Below, piece by piece: positions 1 to 8,717 of a stretch of DNA of 64,000 nt (position 1 is its first letter; each line of letters opens with the position of its first letter). The notes under the pieces were generated by a model. The model searched no databases. It was given only the letters and a program-made list of their open reading frames with translations, and was not told where the DNA came from. This DNA comes from Ruminococcus sp. (GTDB lineage: Bacteria > Bacillota > Clostridia > Oscillospirales > Ruminococcaceae), in the NCBI GenBank assembly GCA_015066935.1, contig SVNK01000003.1, positions 62,001-126,000 of the forward strand, given 5' to 3'. The position numbers were made by a program, and so were the translations under genes.

Positions 1-711
1 AATCTCGTTCACCGTGAAAGACTGTATGTCCGTCATGATGAGTTTACTCCCGACAGAGTTGAGAACCGTCTTATGAAATCTGCGGCTTTTGTAATGACAA
101 AACTTTCGGGAAATCACCAGAATATTCAGAATCTGAAAAAGATTATGGCAATTCTTGACGAGGTGAAGCTGTCGGACAATTACGAGGCTGATTTTGCGAA
201 GTGCATAAATGCACGCAATACCAAAAAATACAACACTGTATTGAATATATGCAGACTGTTCCTCCGAAGCAAAAAGAATGCGGAGTATTCGGGAAAGTTT
301 GTGAGCTATGCACTGCTTTTCCCGATGGAGGATCTTTTCCGTGCATATGTTTCAAGACTCGTGAAGACTGAGATGCGTGGCAAGACGGTCAGGACAAAGA
401 TTTCGGGACAATATCTGTGCGAGGAACAGCAGTGCTTCGGAGTAAGTCCCGACATTGTAGTGTGCGACGAGCTTAATCATGTTGAACTTGTGATTGTAAC
501 ACATTGGAAGCTTGTCGAGACTCTTATGGATGTTGACCCGAATGATATTTATGCACTTTTTGCCTATGGAAAGCGTCTCGGATGTGCTAAGACGGTGCTG
601 ATTTTCCCCGAAAATGAGGATGCAGCGGAGCTTCCGAACAGTGGAGAATATACAATAGAGTGTCAGGGGACAACTGATGTTAAAATCCGCTTTGCAAGAC
701 TTACGGACTGA
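1..711 (+). CDS. McrC-like protein, 5' end outside window
   Basis: The frame is open from base 1, so the gene starts upstream; 236 C-terminal residues are visible. The Y-x-R-x-D-E-F-T-x-D.x.x.E-N-R-L-x-K opening and the later F-P-M-E-D-L-F-R-A-Y segment match McrC, the nuclease partner of the McrB GTPase in type IV restriction of modified DNA. The C-terminal PD-(D/E)xK fold is recognisable: the first acid is present (SPDIVV, about 448-462). The next strand reads ELVIVTHWK (484-510), where McrC has an acid two residues before a lysine (D-x-K). Here Val and His stand in those places, so nuclease activity is doubtful. An mcrB-type GTPase would be expected just upstream, outside the window. Family confidence is good; activity is inferred to be lost or altered. 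Confidence 0.75.
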   Translation, partial: NLVHRERLYVRHDEFTPDRVENRLMKSAAFVMTKLSGNHQNIQNLKKIMAILDEVKLSDNYEADFAKCINARNTKKYNTVLNICRLFLRSKKNAEYSGKFVSYALLFPMEDLFRAYVSRLVKTEMRGKTVRTKISGQYLCEEQQCFGVSPDIVVCDELNHVELVIVTHWKLVETLMDVDPNDIYALFAYGKRLGCAKTVLIFPENEDAAELPNSGEYTIECQGTTDVKIRFARLTD

Positions 712-719
712 CGTATATA

Positions 720-750
720 TAAAGGGACGATTAATAATCGTCCCTTTTTT
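720..750. terminator. Bidirectional terminator shared by mcrC-like and ftsH
   Basis: A GGGACGATT/AATCGTCCC stem is flanked by an A-run on the left and a T-run on the right, so it can end transcription from both sides. The ftsH stop codon (731-733) lies inside the loop side of the stem. Confidence 0.8.
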
Positions 751-2551
751 CACTATCAAGAACCGCCATAAATTCATCGCCGCTAATGGTTTCCTTTTCG
801 AGGAGAAGTGCGGCAAGCTTGTGGAGTTTATTTATATTATCCGAAATAATACCGAGGGCTTTTCGGTGTGCGGAAGCAATAATGCTGTTCACTTCCTTGT
901 CGATAAGGGCAGCGGTTTCGGATGAGCAAATGAGTTCGGGTTCTCCTCCGAGGTAATTATCGGAAGCGGTTTCGAGTGCAATCATGTCGAATTGCGAACT
1001 CATTCCGCAGCGTGTTACCATTGAACGGGCGATTCTCGTTGCTTTTTCAATATCGTTGGAAGCACCGCTTGTACAGGTTCCGAATACAAGTTCTTCCGCA
1101 GAACGTCCGCCTGTCAGGACAGCGATACGTGACAGTGCATCCTCTTTTGTCACGAGGTTTTTCTCGCTGTCGTCAACCTGCATTGTGTATCCGAGTGCAC
1201 CTGAAGTACGTGGGATAATTGTTATCTTATGTACGGGAGCAGAAGGTCTTTCCTTAGCCGCAACAATTGCATGACCGATTTCATGGTAAGCTATTATTTT
1301 TTTCTCATTATGCGAAATAACGGCATTTTTACGCTGATATCCGGCGATTACAACCTCAACGCTTTCTTCAATATCTGACTGTGAGACAATATTTCGTCCG
1401 TTTCTGACAGCTCTGAGGGCGGCTTCGTTGATGATATTTGCAAGTTCTGCACCGGAAGCACCTGCGGTTGCCCTTGCAATGGCATTGAAGTCGAGATTTG
1501 TGTCGGTTACGACCTTAGAAGCGTGGACTCTGAGAATTGCTTCACGACCTGCAATATCGGGAAGTTCAACGGGAATACGTCTGTCAAAGCGTCCCGGACG
1601 AAGCAGTGCAGGGTCGAGAGAATCGGGACGGTTGGTTGCCGCAAGAATTACAACGGCACTGCGTCCGTCGAACCCGTCCATTTCGGTGAGGAGCTGATTA
1701 AGAGTCTGTTCACGTTCATCGCTTGAGGTCATGCGTGAATCACGTTTTTTGCCTATTGTGTCTATTTCGTCGATAAAGACGATGCATGGAGCTTTTGCTG
1801 ATGCCTGACGGAAGAGGTCACGGATTTTTGCGGCACCTACTCCTGCAAACATTTCCACAAATTCAGAGCCGGAAATCGAAAAGAACGGAACATCCGCTTC
1901 ACCTGCAACAGCCTGTGCGAGGAGGGTTTTTCCTGTTCCGGGAGGGCCTGCAAGAAGCACACCTTTTGGAAGTTTTGCACCGATTTCTGTAAATTTTTCA
2001 GGCTCATGAAGAAAGTCTACGATTTCGGAAAGAGCCTCTTTGGCTTCTTCCTGACCTGCAACGTCTGAAAAAGACTTGCCTGTATCCTTATTGACGTAGA
2101 TTCTTGCACGACTTTTTGATATTGATGAAGGACTGTTTGTCCCGTATTGAGGACTTCTTAGTTTGTTTCTGATAAGCAAAAAAATCAGGACGGCAAGAAT
2201 TGCGGGGATTCCCCATGATACCATGAAATTACGTGACGGAGAGGTGTTTTGACTGCTGCCGTAAAAGCTGACACCATGAGAGCTGAGTCTTGAAACGAGG
2301 TCGGGGTCATCAATCCTGACAGTTTCGAAGCGTTCCGAAGAGCCGTCGGGATTTTTGGTCTCATAGATAATGACGTTATCGGAAAGTTCTGCTGATGTGA
2401 CGGACTTGCTTTCAAGACAGTTCAGAAAAAAGCTGTAATCGGTGATTTCCGAGCCTTTCTGTTTTGTCGGAAATAGGACAATACTGCTGAAGACTGCAAG
2501 AATGATAATGGTGACCGCTGTGAAGAACAGCGGATATTTTTTTATTTTCAT
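731..2551 (-). CDS. ftsH: FtsH-family ATP-dependent zinc metalloprotease
   Basis: This is a membrane-anchored AAA+ protease that degrades misfolded membrane proteins and short-lived regulators. There are two membrane segments (about residues 5-27 and 108-127) around a short extracytoplasmic domain. The AAA module follows, with Walker A GPPGTGKT, Walker [10 protein letters not shown] and an arginine-finger region ([19 protein letters not shown]). The peptidase domain has the zinc motif HEIGH. I chose the ATG at 2551 because GGAG lies 9 nt upstream; the ATG at 2560 touches that GGAG directly. The length of 606 aa is normal for FtsH, though the C-terminal tail after the protease is short. It is followed by a terminator that overlaps its own stop codon. 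Neighbours radC and gap are on the same strand but look separately transcribed. Confidence 0.95.
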   Translation of the reverse strand: MKIKKYPLFFTAVTIIILAVFSSIVLFPTKQKGSEITDYSFFLNCLESKSVTSAELSDNVIIYETKNPDGSSERFETVRIDDPDLVSRLSSHGVSFYGSSQNTSPSRNFMVSWGIPAILAVLIFLLIRNKLRSPQYGTNSPSSISKSRARIYVNKDTGKSFSDVAGQEEAKEALSEIVDFLHEPEKFTEIGAKLPKGVLLAGPPGTGKTLLAQAVAGEADVPFFSISGSEFVEMFAGVGAAKIRDLFRQASAKAPCIVFIDEIDTIGKKRDSRMTSSDEREQTLNQLLTEMDGFDGRSAVVILAATNRPDSLDPALLRPGRFDRRIPVELPDIAGREAILRVHASKVVTDTNLDFNAIARATAGASGAELANIINEAALRAVRNGRNIVSQSDIEESVEVVIAGYQRKNAVISHNEKKIIAYHEIGHAIVAAKERPSAPVHKITIIPRTSGALGYTMQVDDSEKNLVTKEDALSRIAVLTGGRSAEELVFGTCTSGASNDIEKATRIARSMVTRCGMSSQFDMIALETASDNYLGGEPELICSSETAALIDKEVNSIIASAHRKALGIISDNINKLHKLAALLLEKETISGDEFMAVLDSEKRDDY

Positions 2552-2637
2552 AAAAATCATCTCCGGATATGATTATAACATGTTCCGGAGATGAAAACAA
2601 TGATAAAATTGTAGCAGAAAAACTTCCGTATCCTGCA

Positions 2638-3354
2638 TTAACTGTCATATCCTGCGATTTCGGGGAATATATTTCCGTATCCCTGAGTACGCATTGAAAA
2701 AGCGGAATTCTGTCCTGTGATGATGTGGTCGATGACGGAAATTCCGAGTTTTTTCAGTGCGGAGACTATTTCCATAGTGAAATGTACATCGTCGGATGAC
2801 GGAGTTGAGTCACCATATGGATGGCAATGTGCGATAAATATTCTGACTGCTCCCGAATCGAGAGCGTAGGAAACAATATCAGCAACAGAGCATGAAACGG
2901 CAACTGATGTCCCCTCAGCGATAATCCGAGGCTGTTCAACAGCGGAAAACTTGTCTGTAACGGCGTAAACGGCAAATTTTTCACGTGCTGAGTTTGAGAA
3001 AAGCATCGTGAAAAACTGTTTTGCAAGATGAGGCGAATTAATATCAGAGGTGTTGTCAAGTTTTTCTGCGGAAACGGAAGCGAGTACGGGGATTAGTTTC
3101 AGCAGGGCAGCGGTACTCTGACTTATTCCGCCTGCACTTGTAAGTTTTTCCGGTGCAGCCGAACAGACGGCGTTTAATGAGCCGAATGCGGAAAGAAGCT
3201 TATCTGCGAAAATATCGGCGAAAACAGGTTCTGAATATGAAATGATCAGAGTAAGAATTTCACGTTCTGAAAGTGCACTGATTCCGTCCTTGTCGTATTT
3301 TTCTCTGAGTTTTTTCTTTAAAGCTGTATAATTATCTTTCTGAAGCTTATCCAT
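2638..3354 (-). CDS. radC: RadC/UPF0758 family JAB-domain protein
   Basis: RadC proteins carry a JAB/MPN metalloprotease-like fold; a role in DNA repair was proposed historically but is not established. The N-terminal half has the helix-hairpin-helix-like region (LREKYDKDGISALSEREIL). The C-terminal half has the metal-binding signature HCHPYGDSTPSSDD, matching the usual H-x-H-P-x-G-x-x-x-P-S-x-x-D. The length of 238 aa is typical. The gene lies downstream of gap, separated by a strong terminator, and 87 nt upstream of ftsH. No close Shine-Dalgarno is visible before the ATG: the nearest purine-rich stretch is on the far side of the gap terminator. Translation may therefore be weak or may depend on that hairpin. 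Confidence 0.88.
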   Translation of the reverse strand: MDKLQKDNYTALKKKLREKYDKDGISALSEREILTLIISYSEPVFADIFADKLLSAFGSLNAVCSAAPEKLTSAGGISQSTAALLKLIPVLASVSAEKLDNTSDINSPHLAKQFFTMLFSNSAREKFAVYAVTDKFSAVEQPRIIAEGTSVAVSCSVADIVSYALDSGAVRIFIAHCHPYGDSTPSSDDVHFTMEIVSALKKLGISVIDHIITGQNSAFSMRTQGYGNIFPEIAGYDS

Positions 3355-3357
3355 AAA

Positions 3358-3386
3358 TCAAAAGGGCAGCTCTTCCGAACTGCCCC
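3358..3386 (-). terminator. gap transcription terminator
   Basis: On the minus strand a 9-bp stem, GGGCAGTTC pairing with GAGCTGCCC (one G-U), closes a GGAA tetraloop and is followed by TTTT. It stands just after the gap stop and just before radC. Confidence 0.85.
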
Positions 3387-3412
3387 CTCCTTGATAGAAC
3401 GTCAGCTGTTAA

Positions 3413-4450
3413 TTAGCCGAGCTCTGCAAAGTACTTGATTGTTCTTACCATCTGTGATGTGTAAGAATTCTCGTTATCATACCAAGAAACAACCTGAACC
3501 TCATAGAGATCGTCAGCGATCTTGCAAACCATTGTCTGAGTAGCATCGAAGAGTGAACCGTACTTCATGCCGATAACGTCAGAAGAAACGATCTCGTCTG
3601 TGTTGTAACCGAATGACTCGGAAGCAGCAGCCTTCATAGCAGCATTGATGCCTTCCTTAGTTACGTCTGTACCCTTAACAACAGCTGTAAGGATTGTTGT
3701 AGAACCTGTAGGAACAGGAACTCTCTGAGCAGAACCGATGAGCTTGCCGTTGAGCTCAGGAATTACAAGACCGATAGCCTTAGCAGCACCTGTTGAGTTA
3801 GGAACGATGTTAGCAGCACCGGCTCTTGCACGTCTGAGGTCGCCCTTTCTGTGAGGACCGTCGAGGATCATCTGATCGCCTGTGTAAGCATGGATTGTGC
3901 TCATGATACCGCTCTGGATAGGAGCATAGTCGTTGAGAGCCTTAGCCATGGGAGCGAGGCAGTTTGTTGTGCATGAAGCAGCAGAGATGATCTTGTCATC
4001 AGCTGTAAGAGTCTTCTCGTTAACGCTGTAAACGATTGTAGGAAGATCGTTGCCTGCGGGAGCAGAAATAACAACCTTCTTAGCACCGGCATCGATGTGA
4101 GCCTGTGACTTTTCCTTTGAGCAGTAGAAACCTGTACACTCAAGAACAACGTCTACGCCGATTTCGCCCCAAGGAAGCTCTGCAGCGTTAGCCTTTGCAT
4201 AAATTGTAAGAGTCTTGCCGTCAACAGTGATTGTACCAGCCTCATCATCAGCAACAACTGTGTGAAGGTTCTCACCGATAGTTCCGCAGTAACCGCCCTG
4301 AGCTGTATCATACTTGAGAAGCTGAGCGAGCATTGAAGGCTTTGTAAGGTCGTTGATAGCAACTACCTCATAACCCTCTGCACCAAACATCTGTCTGAAT
4401 GCAAGACGACCGATACGGCCGAAACCATTAATAGCAACTTTAACTGACAT
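3413..4450 (-). CDS. gap: Glyceraldehyde-3-phosphate dehydrogenase, type I
   Basis: This is the glycolytic NAD-dependent oxidation and phosphorylation of glyceraldehyde 3-phosphate to 1,3-bisphosphoglycerate. The N-terminus has the Rossmann motif INGFGRIGR; the catalytic cysteine is in [12 protein letters not shown]; downstream motifs ([35 protein letters not shown]) are all intact. The 345 aa length is typical. The start ATG has AGGAGG 9 nt upstream (4460-4465). A consensus-like promoter (4482-4510) and a strong terminator frame it as a single-gene unit. Codon choice looks strongly biased, as in highly expressed genes: there are many long shadow reading frames in the antisense. Confidence 0.98.
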   Translation of the reverse strand: MSVKVAINGFGRIGRLAFRQMFGAEGYEVVAINDLTKPSMLAQLLKYDTAQGGYCGTIGENLHTVVADDEAGTITVDGKTLTIYAKANAAELPWGEIGVDVVLECTGFYCSKEKSQAHIDAGAKKVVISAPAGNDLPTIVYSVNEKTLTADDKIISAASCTTNCLAPMAKALNDYAPIQSGIMSTIHAYTGDQMILDGPHRKGDLRRARAGAANIVPNSTGAAKAIGLVIPELNGKLIGSAQRVPVPTGSTTILTAVVKGTDVTKEGINAAMKAAASESFGYNTDEIVSSDVIGMKYGSLFDATQTMVCKIADDLYEVQVVSWYDNENSYTSQMVRTIKYFAELG

Positions 4451-4481
4451 TGGAAATTACCTCCTAAAATTTTATAGTATT

Positions 4482-4510
4482 ATTATACCGCAAATGGAAT
4501 AAATTTTCAA
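4482..4510 (-). promoter_or_regulatory. gap promoter
   Basis: On the minus strand TTGAAA (4510-4505), a 17-bp spacer and TATAAT (4487-4482) precede the gap ribosome binding site. Confidence 0.85.
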
Positions 4511-4628
4511 GAGGTTAGATAAAAAAATAACAGATTATTTTTTGAATTAAGCATAAGTAACAAAGAAGTGAACGTATATGATGAAAATATCTTGCACTAT
4601 GACATAATGATTATATTCGACAAAATTG

Positions 4629-4657
4629 TTCCATTTTTTCAGAAAATGTGGTATAAT
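4629..4657 (+). promoter_or_regulatory. Extended -10 promoter for the 4763 gene
   Basis: TGGTATAAT (4649-4657) is an extended -10; the -35 position holds only TTCCAT. The transcript leader before the gene would be about 100 nt. The rest of 4511-4625 is AT-rich with nothing else recognisable. Confidence 0.55.
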
Positions 4658-4762
4658 AAAAGTGAATAATGTGTATAAGAATAGTGTCATTTCGGGACAA
4701 ACCAAGCAATATTTTGTGTTTGATACGTGATTGAATATGTTTTTCGATCCGGGGGGTGTAAT

Positions 4763-5509
4763 ATGGATAACAATATAATCAAGGAATTCTTCGATAATCC
4801 TTATTCAGAGGAATATATCAAGTATTGCAATGCACTTATAAGACAGAACGTTACTGCTATATCGGTAAGCTGCAAGCTTCTTGAGGATTTTATTATGCAC
4901 AATATCAATGACGGCGGTACAGAGCTTGTTGATGATATTATCTTCCGATGCCGTGAGCTTATGAGGGGAGCTGTTTTCGGAGATCTTCTTTCCGCCAAAA
5001 GCAGTGATATGATATATGTGAGCACTGATGTTTTCGTGGGGGAATTTGTTGCGGGATGCCGAGAGGTGCTGGGCGATAAGGTTTCTGTCATTGTTGCGGA
5101 AAAATCTGGAAGTTTCGTAAAAACCGATGAAACGGTTCTGAGGTATCTTCTTCTTGAATTTATAAGAAACGTTTCTGTAAGCGGAAATCTTCCTTTGGAA
5201 ATGCTGGTAGGTTCAACTTACAGTGAAAACGGAAATGCGAGAATTTATATAAGTGTTAAGCCTGACGATGCGGATTGCGGCAGAACATCAGAAATTCCCG
5301 GAGGTGAAGACGTTCTCAGACTGCTTTCGGAGAAAATAGGTGTGACCTGTATGTGGGAAGACGATTCGTTCGTTGTTGAATTCAGCGAGATGAAGGAATA
5401 TATAGACCCTGTCTTACGATGCAGACCATATTTTCCCAGCGACGGAACTTTTTCGGCATACAGTATAATGCTGTCCGGAATGATAAATAATGATGAACAG
5501 ATATTTTAG
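4763..5509 (+). CDS. Unknown 248-aa protein, histidine-kinase-like fold possible
   Basis: I do not recognise this protein with certainty. It has no signal peptide or membrane segment, so it should be cytoplasmic. The first 100 residues are helical (ISVSCKLLEDFIMHNIND) and resemble a dimerisation helix hairpin lacking an obvious phospho-acceptor His. A middle segment (TDETVLRYLLLEFIRNVSVSG) resembles the N-box helix of a HATPase domain, ending in a glycine- and acid-containing strand region. The usual G-boxes are not visible, so a degenerate sensor-kinase-like protein is only a guess. The ATG at 4763 has GGGGGG 6 nt upstream; an earlier in-frame ATG at 4727 lacks a ribosome binding site. It stands alone between gap and the CYTH operon. 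Confidence 0.6.
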   Translation: MDNNIIKEFFDNPYSEEYIKYCNALIRQNVTAISVSCKLLEDFIMHNINDGGTELVDDIIFRCRELMRGAVFGDLLSAKSSDMIYVSTDVFVGEFVAGCREVLGDKVSVIVAEKSGSFVKTDETVLRYLLLEFIRNVSVSGNLPLEMLVGSTYSENGNARIYISVKPDDADCGRTSEIPGGEDVLRLLSEKIGVTCMWEDDSFVVEFSEMKEYIDPVLRCRPYFPSDGTFSAYSIMLSGMINNDEQIF

Positions 5510-5540
5510 TGTTTTTTAACAGAAAAATTCAAGATTTTTG

Positions 5541-5569
5541 TTGACATTATTCAAAAAAAGTATTATAAT
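5541..5569 (+). promoter_or_regulatory. Consensus promoter of the CYTH-phoH-era operon
   Basis: TTGACA (5541-5546), exactly 17 bp, TATAAT (5564-5569): a perfect sigma-A promoter, with the first gene starting 40 bp downstream. Confidence 0.9.
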
Positions 5570-5608
5570 ATATTACAGTGATACAAATATATTATGGAGA
5601 TTCGGATT

Positions 5609-6112
5609 ATGTCGGAAGGACTTGAAATCGAGAGGAAATTTCTTGCGGAAATGCCTGAAACGGAAAAGCTCTGTATTCTCAGTAAAACAGGGATTACACA
5701 GACTTACCTGATACGTGGGGAGAATAATTCTCAGCGTCGTGTCAGAAGAATTGACGAAAACGGTGATGTAACCTACACCTATACGGAAAAACACTTCATT
5801 ACGCCTGTCATACGTGATGAAAATGAACGAGAAATAAGCAGCACCGAGTATGATATGCTGCTTATGCAGAGGGATACGGAATGTGTTCCCGTTGAAAAGG
5901 TTCGCTACCGATTTGAATATAAGAACCAGCTTTTTGAGCTTGATGTATATCCTTTTTCGGATAAGCTGGCGATTCTGGAGCTTGAACTGGATACGCCTGA
6001 ACAGGAAATAGATTTTCCCGATTACATTAAAATAATAAAGGATGTATCGGCTGATAAAAAATATTCAAATGCTGCTCTTGCCAACGCCGGAGCATTTCCG
6101 GAATTAATATGA
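5609..6112 (+). CDS. CYTH domain protein
   Basis: CYTH proteins are tunnel-fold enzymes that bind triphosphates in an acidic/basic barrel (adenylyl cyclase class IV, thiamine triphosphatase, inorganic triphosphatase). The defining N-terminal E-x-E-x-K motif is present as LEIERKFL. Further barrel residues include RRVRR, YTYTEKH, EVREI-like EREIS and the ELDVY and LEELD-type strands (ILELELD). The length of 167 aa fits a single-domain inorganic triphosphatase-like member, but the substrate cannot be told from sequence. I chose ATG 5609, with GGAGA 9-12 nt upstream; an ATG at 5594 overlaps that site. It is first in an operon with phoH, ybeY, era, recO and mutS2, 21 nt before phoH. Confidence 0.88.
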   Translation: MSEGLEIERKFLAEMPETEKLCILSKTGITQTYLIRGENNSQRRVRRIDENGDVTYTYTEKHFITPVIRDENEREISSTEYDMLLMQRDTECVPVEKVRYRFEYKNQLFELDVYPFSDKLAILELELDTPEQEIDFPDYIKIIKDVSADKKYSNAALANAGAFPELI

Positions 6113-6133
6113 GAGAGGCTTGCGGAGAATTAA

Positions 6134-7105
6134 ATGGCTGAAAAAATAATCAATGTTGATAATTTCGAACAGCTTTCAGAGCTTTTCGGAAGAATGGATG
6201 ATAACATACAGCGTATTGCCAAGGAATATAATGTGAATATCGTTCTGAGGGACGGCGGTGTAAAAATAATCGGCGAAGAAAAAAATGCCGATGATGCCGT
6301 CCGTGCGGTGAAGATGCTCCTCAGGATGAACAAGCACGGGCAGACGCTTAATGAGCAGACTGTCAGATACGTGACATCAATGGTTGCGGAGGGCGTTGAA
6401 CAGCAGCTTGAGGAATTAAGCGGCGACGGAATCTGTGTTACGGCGTCAGGAAAGATACTCCGTGCAAGAACAGTCGGACAGAAACGCTACGTTGACGCTA
6501 TAAAGGACAATACAATTGTCCTTGGTATCGGACCTGCAGGAACAGGAAAGACCTATCTTGCCGTTGCAATGGCAGTAAAGGCTTTCCGTGAGCATAAAAT
6601 AAGAAAAATAATTCTTACAAGACCTGCCGTTGAAGCAGGTGAGAAGCTGGGATTTCTTCCCGGCGACCTTCAGGATAAGGTGGACCCGTATCTGCGTCCG
6701 CTTTATGATGCGCTTTTTGATATGTTCGGAGCAGAAAGCTTCGGTCGTTATATGGAAAAGGGCATAATCGAGGTTGCTCCTCTTGCGTATATGCGAGGAA
6801 GAACGCTTGACGAGGCGTTCATAATTCTGGACGAGGCCCAGAATACAACCTCGGAACAGATAAAAATGTTCCTTACACGTCTCGGAAACGAGAGCAGGAT
6901 GGTCATTACGGGCGATATTACGCAGATAGACCTTCCTGATACAAAGCGCTCGGGACTTGTTGAGGCTATAAAAGTACTCAGGGGAATACCTGATATTGAA
7001 ATCCACAGGTTTACGGAAAAAGATGTAGTTCGTCATAAACTTGTACAGGATATTATAAAGGCTTACGAAAAATACAACGAGGGGAGAATAAAGAATAATG
7101 GCTAA
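6134..7105 (+). CDS. phoH: PhoH family ATPase
   Basis: PhoH-like (YbeZ) proteins are cytoplasmic P-loop ATPases functionally linked to the RNase YbeY and ribosome/RNA metabolism. An N-terminal KH-like region (about residues 1-75) precedes the ATPase. Walker A is GPAGTGKT, with Walker B FIILDEAQN and the sensor MVITGDITQIDLP. The length of 323 aa is standard. GGAG lies 8 nt before the ATG. The stop overlaps the start of ybeY by 8 nt, so the two are translationally coupled, as is common for this pair. Confidence 0.95.
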   Translation: MAEKIINVDNFEQLSELFGRMDDNIQRIAKEYNVNIVLRDGGVKIIGEEKNADDAVRAVKMLLRMNKHGQTLNEQTVRYVTSMVAEGVEQQLEELSGDGICVTASGKILRARTVGQKRYVDAIKDNTIVLGIGPAGTGKTYLAVAMAVKAFREHKIRKIILTRPAVEAGEKLGFLPGDLQDKVDPYLRPLYDALFDMFGAESFGRYMEKGIIEVAPLAYMRGRTLDEAFIILDEAQNTTSEQIKMFLTRLGNESRMVITGDITQIDLPDTKRSGLVEAIKVLRGIPDIEIHRFTEKDVVRHKLVQDIIKAYEKYNEGRIKNNG

Positions 7106-7610
7106 GTTAAAGGTTTACGTGAAGAATAATCAGACAGAGGTAAAGGTTCCTGTCGGTATAAGACTGCTCATCAGAAGATGCTGCCAGGCTGTTCTTGCAA
7201 CAGAAAAATTCAATAAGGACGCAGAGGTAAGCGTTTCTTTTGTAAGCAATAATGAAATAAAGAATCTCAACAGAATCTACAGGGATAAGGACAGCGTTAC
7301 AGATGTTCTTTCCTTTCCGCTTACAGGTGCCGACGGCTCTGTTGAGGTGAATCCCGAAACAGGTGCGGTACTTCTCGGTGATGTGGTTATTTCACTCGAA
7401 ACTGCCGTTAAGCAGGCTCAGAGTTTCGGACATTCACTTGAGCGTGAGGTTGGATTCCTTACAGTACATTCAATGCTGCACCTTCTTGGCTATGACCATG
7501 AGACAAGTCAGCTTGACCAGCGTATTATGCGTGAAAAAGAGGAGTCTGTACTTGAAAAGCTCGGTATTTCAAGAGACGTTACATTTGTTGTGAACGGAGA
7601 AAATGAATAA
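7098..7610 (+). CDS. ybeY: Endoribonuclease YbeY
   Basis: YbeY is a zinc-dependent single-strand RNase acting in 16S rRNA 3'-end maturation and ribosome quality control. The metal site is visible as H-S-M-L-H-L-L-G-Y-D-H (residues about 129-139), the family's H-x3-H-x5-H pattern; the residue after the first His is Ser rather than the usual Gly. The N-terminal strand and the SVTDVLSFP motif are intact. The length is 170 aa. It overlaps phoH upstream, and its TAA shares one base with the era ATG (TAATG), so the three genes are tightly coupled. Confidence 0.95.
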   Translation: MAKLKVYVKNNQTEVKVPVGIRLLIRRCCQAVLATEKFNKDAEVSVSFVSNNEIKNLNRIYRDKDSVTDVLSFPLTGADGSVEVNPETGAVLLGDVVISLETAVKQAQSFGHSLEREVGFLTVHSMLHLLGYDHETSQLDQRIMREKEESVLEKLGISRDVTFVVNGENE

Positions 7611-8503
7611 TGTCAAGAACCGTATTTGTAACAATTGCGGGACGTACCAATGCGGGTAAGTCTTCACTGCTCAATGCCATAGTCGGCGAGAAAATCGCCT
7701 CAGTGAGCAGCAAGCCGCAGACTACAAGAACTCGTATCACCGGTATCAGAAATATCGGAGATGTTCAGCTCGTTTTCTTTGATACACCCGGTCTCCATAA
7801 ACCCGTCAACAAGCTCAGTGAGCATATGCTCAATACCGTAAAGGAGTCGGTAAGCGACATTGACGCCGTTGTGTTCATGATGGACTGTACCAGAAAAATC
7901 AATGAACAGGAGCTTAATCTGCTAAAGTCGATGAATGCTTCAAAAATGCCGATAATCCTCGGACTCAATAAAATCGACCTCCTCAGAAGCAAGGATGAAC
8001 TTGCTCCCTTGATAGCTGACCTTACATCAAAAATAGATTTTCAGGCAGTTGTACCGATGAGCGTTTCAGAAAACAGCGGAATCGACATAATGATTGACGA
8101 AATTTCAAAGCTTGCTGAGGAATCACCGCACTATTTCCCCGACGATATGATTACCGACCAGCCTGAGCGAGTTCTTGCAGCTGAGATGATACGTGAAAAG
8201 CTTCTGGAGCTTCTCAGCGACGAGGTTCCGCACGGAATTGCAGTCGGCGTTGAGGAAATGAAAGAGCGTGAGGATAAGGATATCCTTGATATTTCGGCAG
8301 TTATCTATTGCGAGCGTGACTCCCATAAGGGAATCGTAATCGGAAAGGGCGGTTCAATGCTTAAAAAGGCTTCCACTGCCGCTCGTATCGAGCTTGAGGA
8401 CTTTTTCCAGATAAAGGTCAATCTCCAGTGCTGGGTAAAGGTCAAGGAGGACTGGCGCAATAAAGAAGGAATTATCCGCAACTTCGGACTCTCCGAGAAA
8501 TAA
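7610..8503 (+). CDS. era: GTPase Era
   Basis: Era is an essential GTPase that binds the 3' end of 16S rRNA during small-subunit assembly. The G1 motif is GRTNAGKS (Thr replaces the usual Pro/Ala), the effector region TTRTRITGI, G3 DTPGLH and G4 NKIDLL. The C-terminal KH domain contains VIGKGGSMLKK. The length of 297 aa is standard. It starts on the last base of ybeY. Unlike many Firmicutes there is no dgkA or cdd between ybeY and era. Confidence 0.97.
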   Translation: MSRTVFVTIAGRTNAGKSSLLNAIVGEKIASVSSKPQTTRTRITGIRNIGDVQLVFFDTPGLHKPVNKLSEHMLNTVKESVSDIDAVVFMMDCTRKINEQELNLLKSMNASKMPIILGLNKIDLLRSKDELAPLIADLTSKIDFQAVVPMSVSENSGIDIMIDEISKLAEESPHYFPDDMITDQPERVLAAEMIREKLLELLSDEVPHGIAVGVEEMKEREDKDILDISAVIYCERDSHKGIVIGKGGSMLKKASTAARIELEDFFQIKVNLQCWVKVKEDWRNKEGIIRNFGLSEK

Positions 8504-8597
8504 TTGCCGCTTATAAAAACAATAATTTGTCATACAATAACCTCATACAGGACCTTTCTGCGGAATGGTCATGTGAAATAATGCGGAGGTGATTGGT

Positions 8598-8717
8598 GTG
8601 ACGGAGGATATTTTCTGGAATAAATTTGCCGTTTCGGGGAGTGTTGAAAGCTACCTTGAATATCTGGCACATAAGGAAAACAATGAAGATGATAACAGCA
8701 GAGGGAATCGTTCTTAA
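8598..8717 (+). CDS. YqzL-like small protein between era and recO
   Basis: A 39-codon frame starts at GTG 8598 with a strong GGAGG (8585-8589) 8 nt upstream. Its first part reads MTEDIFWNKFAVSGSVESYL, with the F/W-x-x-F-x-x-(T/S)-G-x-(I/V)-x-x-Y-L pattern that I recall for YqzL, the small protein encoded between era and recO in Bacillus. Position, size and pattern all agree. The C-terminal tail is acidic and polar. Its end overlaps the recO start by 35 nt in another frame, suggesting translational coupling to recO. Function is unknown in the family. Missed by length-based gene calling. Confidence 0.72.
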   Translation: MTEDIFWNKFAVSGSVESYLEYLAHKENNEDDNSRGNRS

